This document shows, one piece after another, positions 61,864 to 64,000 of a stretch of 64,000 nt of DNA (its first letter is position 1; each line of letters opens with the position of its first letter). The notes under the pieces are model-generated. The model worked only from the letters and a program-made list of their open reading frames with translations. It searched no databases and was not told the DNA's origin. Where the stretch lies: positions 9,667,338-9,731,337 of the forward strand of contig NC_088302.1 of NCBI RefSeq assembly GCF_032854445.1, written 5' to 3'. This stretch comes from Liolophura sinensis. Its lineage: Eukaryota > Mollusca > Polyplacophora > Chitonida > Chitonidae. The translations under genes were made by a program, and so were the position numbers.

Positions 61864-63449
61864 GTAAGGGTTGTTCACCTGGTTAGCTCTTCATTTACTT
61901 TCATGTGTACGTTACACCCAGGTGCACATAAGATAACAGATAACCTATTACTTAACAACTCATATATACAAACTGAGTAGCACCGTTACTGTGTGTTTTA
62001 TAGAATGCACTGTAGTGGGCACTACAATCTCATTAACATACGGGTATCGGCACTTAACTCAGAAGTTAGTTGTATCGCAAAGAACAAAGGTACAGTATCT
62101 TTCGTTAGATCTGGCAATCCAGACCTATAAACAATGGGCATCTCACAAGTACAGGAAAAGGGATGTGTGAAAGCCAAGACATCTTCCCAAAAGCACCTTC
62201 AACCCAGAATTAGTCCTATTCATTTAGCTGGTTAAGAAGTTACATAAGGTCAAATGAGACGTACAATTTATACATCTCACCGTCGTTTTTCTATATTTAA
62301 TGTGCAGATCTAAGCTTCTTTGTCACCACGACTGTGTATTCAGTTGTGGGTTTACAAACGCATTCCTTTATAACATGACAACCAAATAATTTTTTTTCTT
62401 CAGAGCAAACAAAGACAGCACACATTGACAGCTAGATTTAGATTGCACTAATTTTACGTTTGAAAAAATCTGATGTAATGTGATTTTGAAAAAATGTGCT
62501 GTGTACCTCATCAAAGTTAAGTTATTATCTTTTCAGCTTTAATATAAAGGCTTTGTCATTTACGGCGATGTCTGTATGAATACATTGCTAACGTCGACAC
62601 TCCATTGGACATCTTGATTATCGTGCATGATAATTCGAATTAATGGATGTAGACCTTTGTTTAAGCTATTCGAGAACACACCTGTCCCATCTAGTTTCTT
62701 TAGTATACAGCAGGGCCGTGTTAACACGGCTATATGGTACTACTATACTGTGAATTATATTCATCACGTGGCTAAGAGCCCTAAGATAACCACCACCTGA
62801 TAAGATTATAACATTATCTGGCATACTTATAACACGTGTCACCAAATAGTGCCTGTTCCGTCATATTAAAATATAACATAAAAAAACTGACATAGAGGTG
62901 TTTTTTATGGCCACATTCCTTTCATTGGCGCTGTCCTTCAAGGTTTTATTCTAGGTGACAGCTATCAAATCTTACTAAGATAGATATGCTTTGAAAATAC
63001 GTTTTGTAATTGACTATAATTAGTGCTTGTCTTAAATATGTTGATACGTATTTTATGTGCAGTGGTGTCGATCACACTTTGCTTACACTGATGCCGCAGT
63101 CTCACAACAAAGACTTTCTTCTATCATATATACTGGTGGTCTTTCACGAACAACTTCCTTTTAACAGCTATGTAAATGGCTCTTCAACAAGGAACACGTA
63201 CATATCCGCCTCGTGTACATGTACAACTTTTTACTGAATGAGCTAAAGTTAGATAAAGAAAGGGAGTATATATTTGAACAACCAGGTGCTACGCTTCAGG
63301 GAGTGACAAGCAGTTGCTTTTCGAAATAGGAGAAATACAGGTTTCTCCAATATGCTTGACAGTTGCTATACGTCTCTTATGACGACTAGTAGCACGTGGG
63401 TTGCATTGGTGGAACAGGGTATTAGAAGGTTTACCAAATACAAGGTAAA
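61864..63449 (+). other. probable intron of the 61 kb gene, continues to the window end
   Basis: Begins with the GTAAGG donor. No exon with RING-like or other recognisable content is seen. The frame at 63010-63237 has no supporting splice context. Continues beyond the repeat at 63450. Confidence 0.4.
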
Positions 63450-63645
63450 AAGACTACAGCGTGGAAAGCATAACCAGAGCAACAACGACAATGTGAGAGC
63501 TGAAGTGAATTGTCACACGTAACTGGTGAAATACGGCTTCTCGTCAATGTACCTCAGTTGGGGTTTATTTCTAACCGTTCACCTAAATGCGTTTATGGTA
63601 GCAACTTAAACTGCCCCGAGCACCGTGGCTAAAAGCAAAATTGGG
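63450..63645 (-). repeat. dispersed family B element, diverged, reverse orientation
   Basis: AACCAGAGCAACAACGACAATG, TCACACGTAACTGGTGAAATAC, CAATGTACCTCAGTTGGGG and CCGAGCACCGTGGCT match the reverse complement of family B. The extreme ends are degraded. Confidence 0.65.
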
Positions 63646-64000
63646 CAACTCATGCTTAACGGGCTTTGCTTCAATTGCTGTAAACACATGACCTCATGAA
63701 GGACATCACGCCGAAATTGTTGGTTTATGTTGGAGTATACCGTAAACACACATACATGTATAAACAGTAATACTCATTTAGTGTAAACAAAGGATCTATT
63801 AAGCAGCATTATTTATGGATCAAGTTAATACCAAGGGTTCTCATGCATACTAAATTATTAGGTCAATGTACTATGGTAGTCAGCGAAAACTATGGTAACT
63901 AGCCTACATGTACCAGATAGACATCAAGTAGGCTCAGTAAGCTCGAAAACAGAACTCTTTCACCTGTTTGATGAAAAGGACTCTTGGTTGCATTATCTAA
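63646..64000. other. no gene seen to the window end
   Basis: AT-rich DNA, probably still inside the intron that begins at 61864; nothing recognised. Confidence 0.4.

Noticed and set aside
1..64000. CRISPR array, operon or other prokaryotic system
   Set aside because: Tandem repeats here lack the constant-repeat/unique-spacer pattern; split genes, SINEs and gene density show animal nuclear DNA.

Overview
The window is animal nuclear DNA, most likely from a mollusc or a close lophotrochozoan relative. The evidence is split genes with canonical GT/AG introns, very low gene density, an AT-rich background full of short interspersed repeats and minisatellites, and tRNA-headed SINE-type repeats. 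Their conserved 3' segment (the ATAATGCTGGCC / TATTCTTGAGTACGGCG type ending in (AAAT)n) is of a kind I know from molluscan genomes. The species call is inference.

Three coding loci can be supported, all on the plus strand. (1) 5536-16462 is a two-exon gene. A single 4.9 kb exon encodes about 1626 residues of low-complexity, Ser/Arg/Gly/Asp/Thr-rich, presumably disordered protein. A 5.0 kb phase-1 intron follows, then a 1.0 kb exon encoding RING, B-box and coiled coil (TRIM-type E3 ubiquitin ligase); about 1963 aa in total. (2) About 47 kb to 51750 is a paralogue with the same plan: a shorter (0.7-1.2 kb) disordered exon, a phase-1 intron of 2.4 kb, and a RING/B-box/coiled-coil exon clearly homologous to the first. 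Its 5' part has a frame discontinuity near 47.38-47.52 kb. It abuts a frame-broken Crypton-type (DUF3504) tyrosine-recombinase relic at 46173-47080. (3) 61260-61863 is a 5' exon of about 201 codons that also ends in a phase-1 donor. Its partner exon, perhaps another RING exon, would lie beyond the window.

The rest is repeat-rich non-coding DNA. 0-5.4 kb holds scattered SINE-like copies. 16.5-46 kb is a gene desert with a 1.6 kb minisatellite (18.7-20.3 kb), two inverted copies of a tRNA-headed element (22.4 and 25.5 kb), a 19-bp tandem repeat (30.0 kb), a 408-bp foldback element (41.0 kb) and a 1.5 kb satellite-like array with an internal 631-bp duplication (43.2-44.7 kb). 51.8-60 kb holds a 33-bp minisatellite, a degenerate tetranucleotide-like tract, a 23-bp minisatellite split by a SINE, and a dense cluster of a ~257-bp dispersed element (family B), one copy of which carries a nested SINE with a 9-bp target-site duplication.

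Functionally, the two complete genes look like a tandemly duplicated TRIM subfamily. The catalytic and oligomerising half is conserved. There is no C-terminal substrate domain, and instead an exceptionally divergent, exon-encoded disordered N-terminal half may carry the targeting or condensation function. That role is inference.
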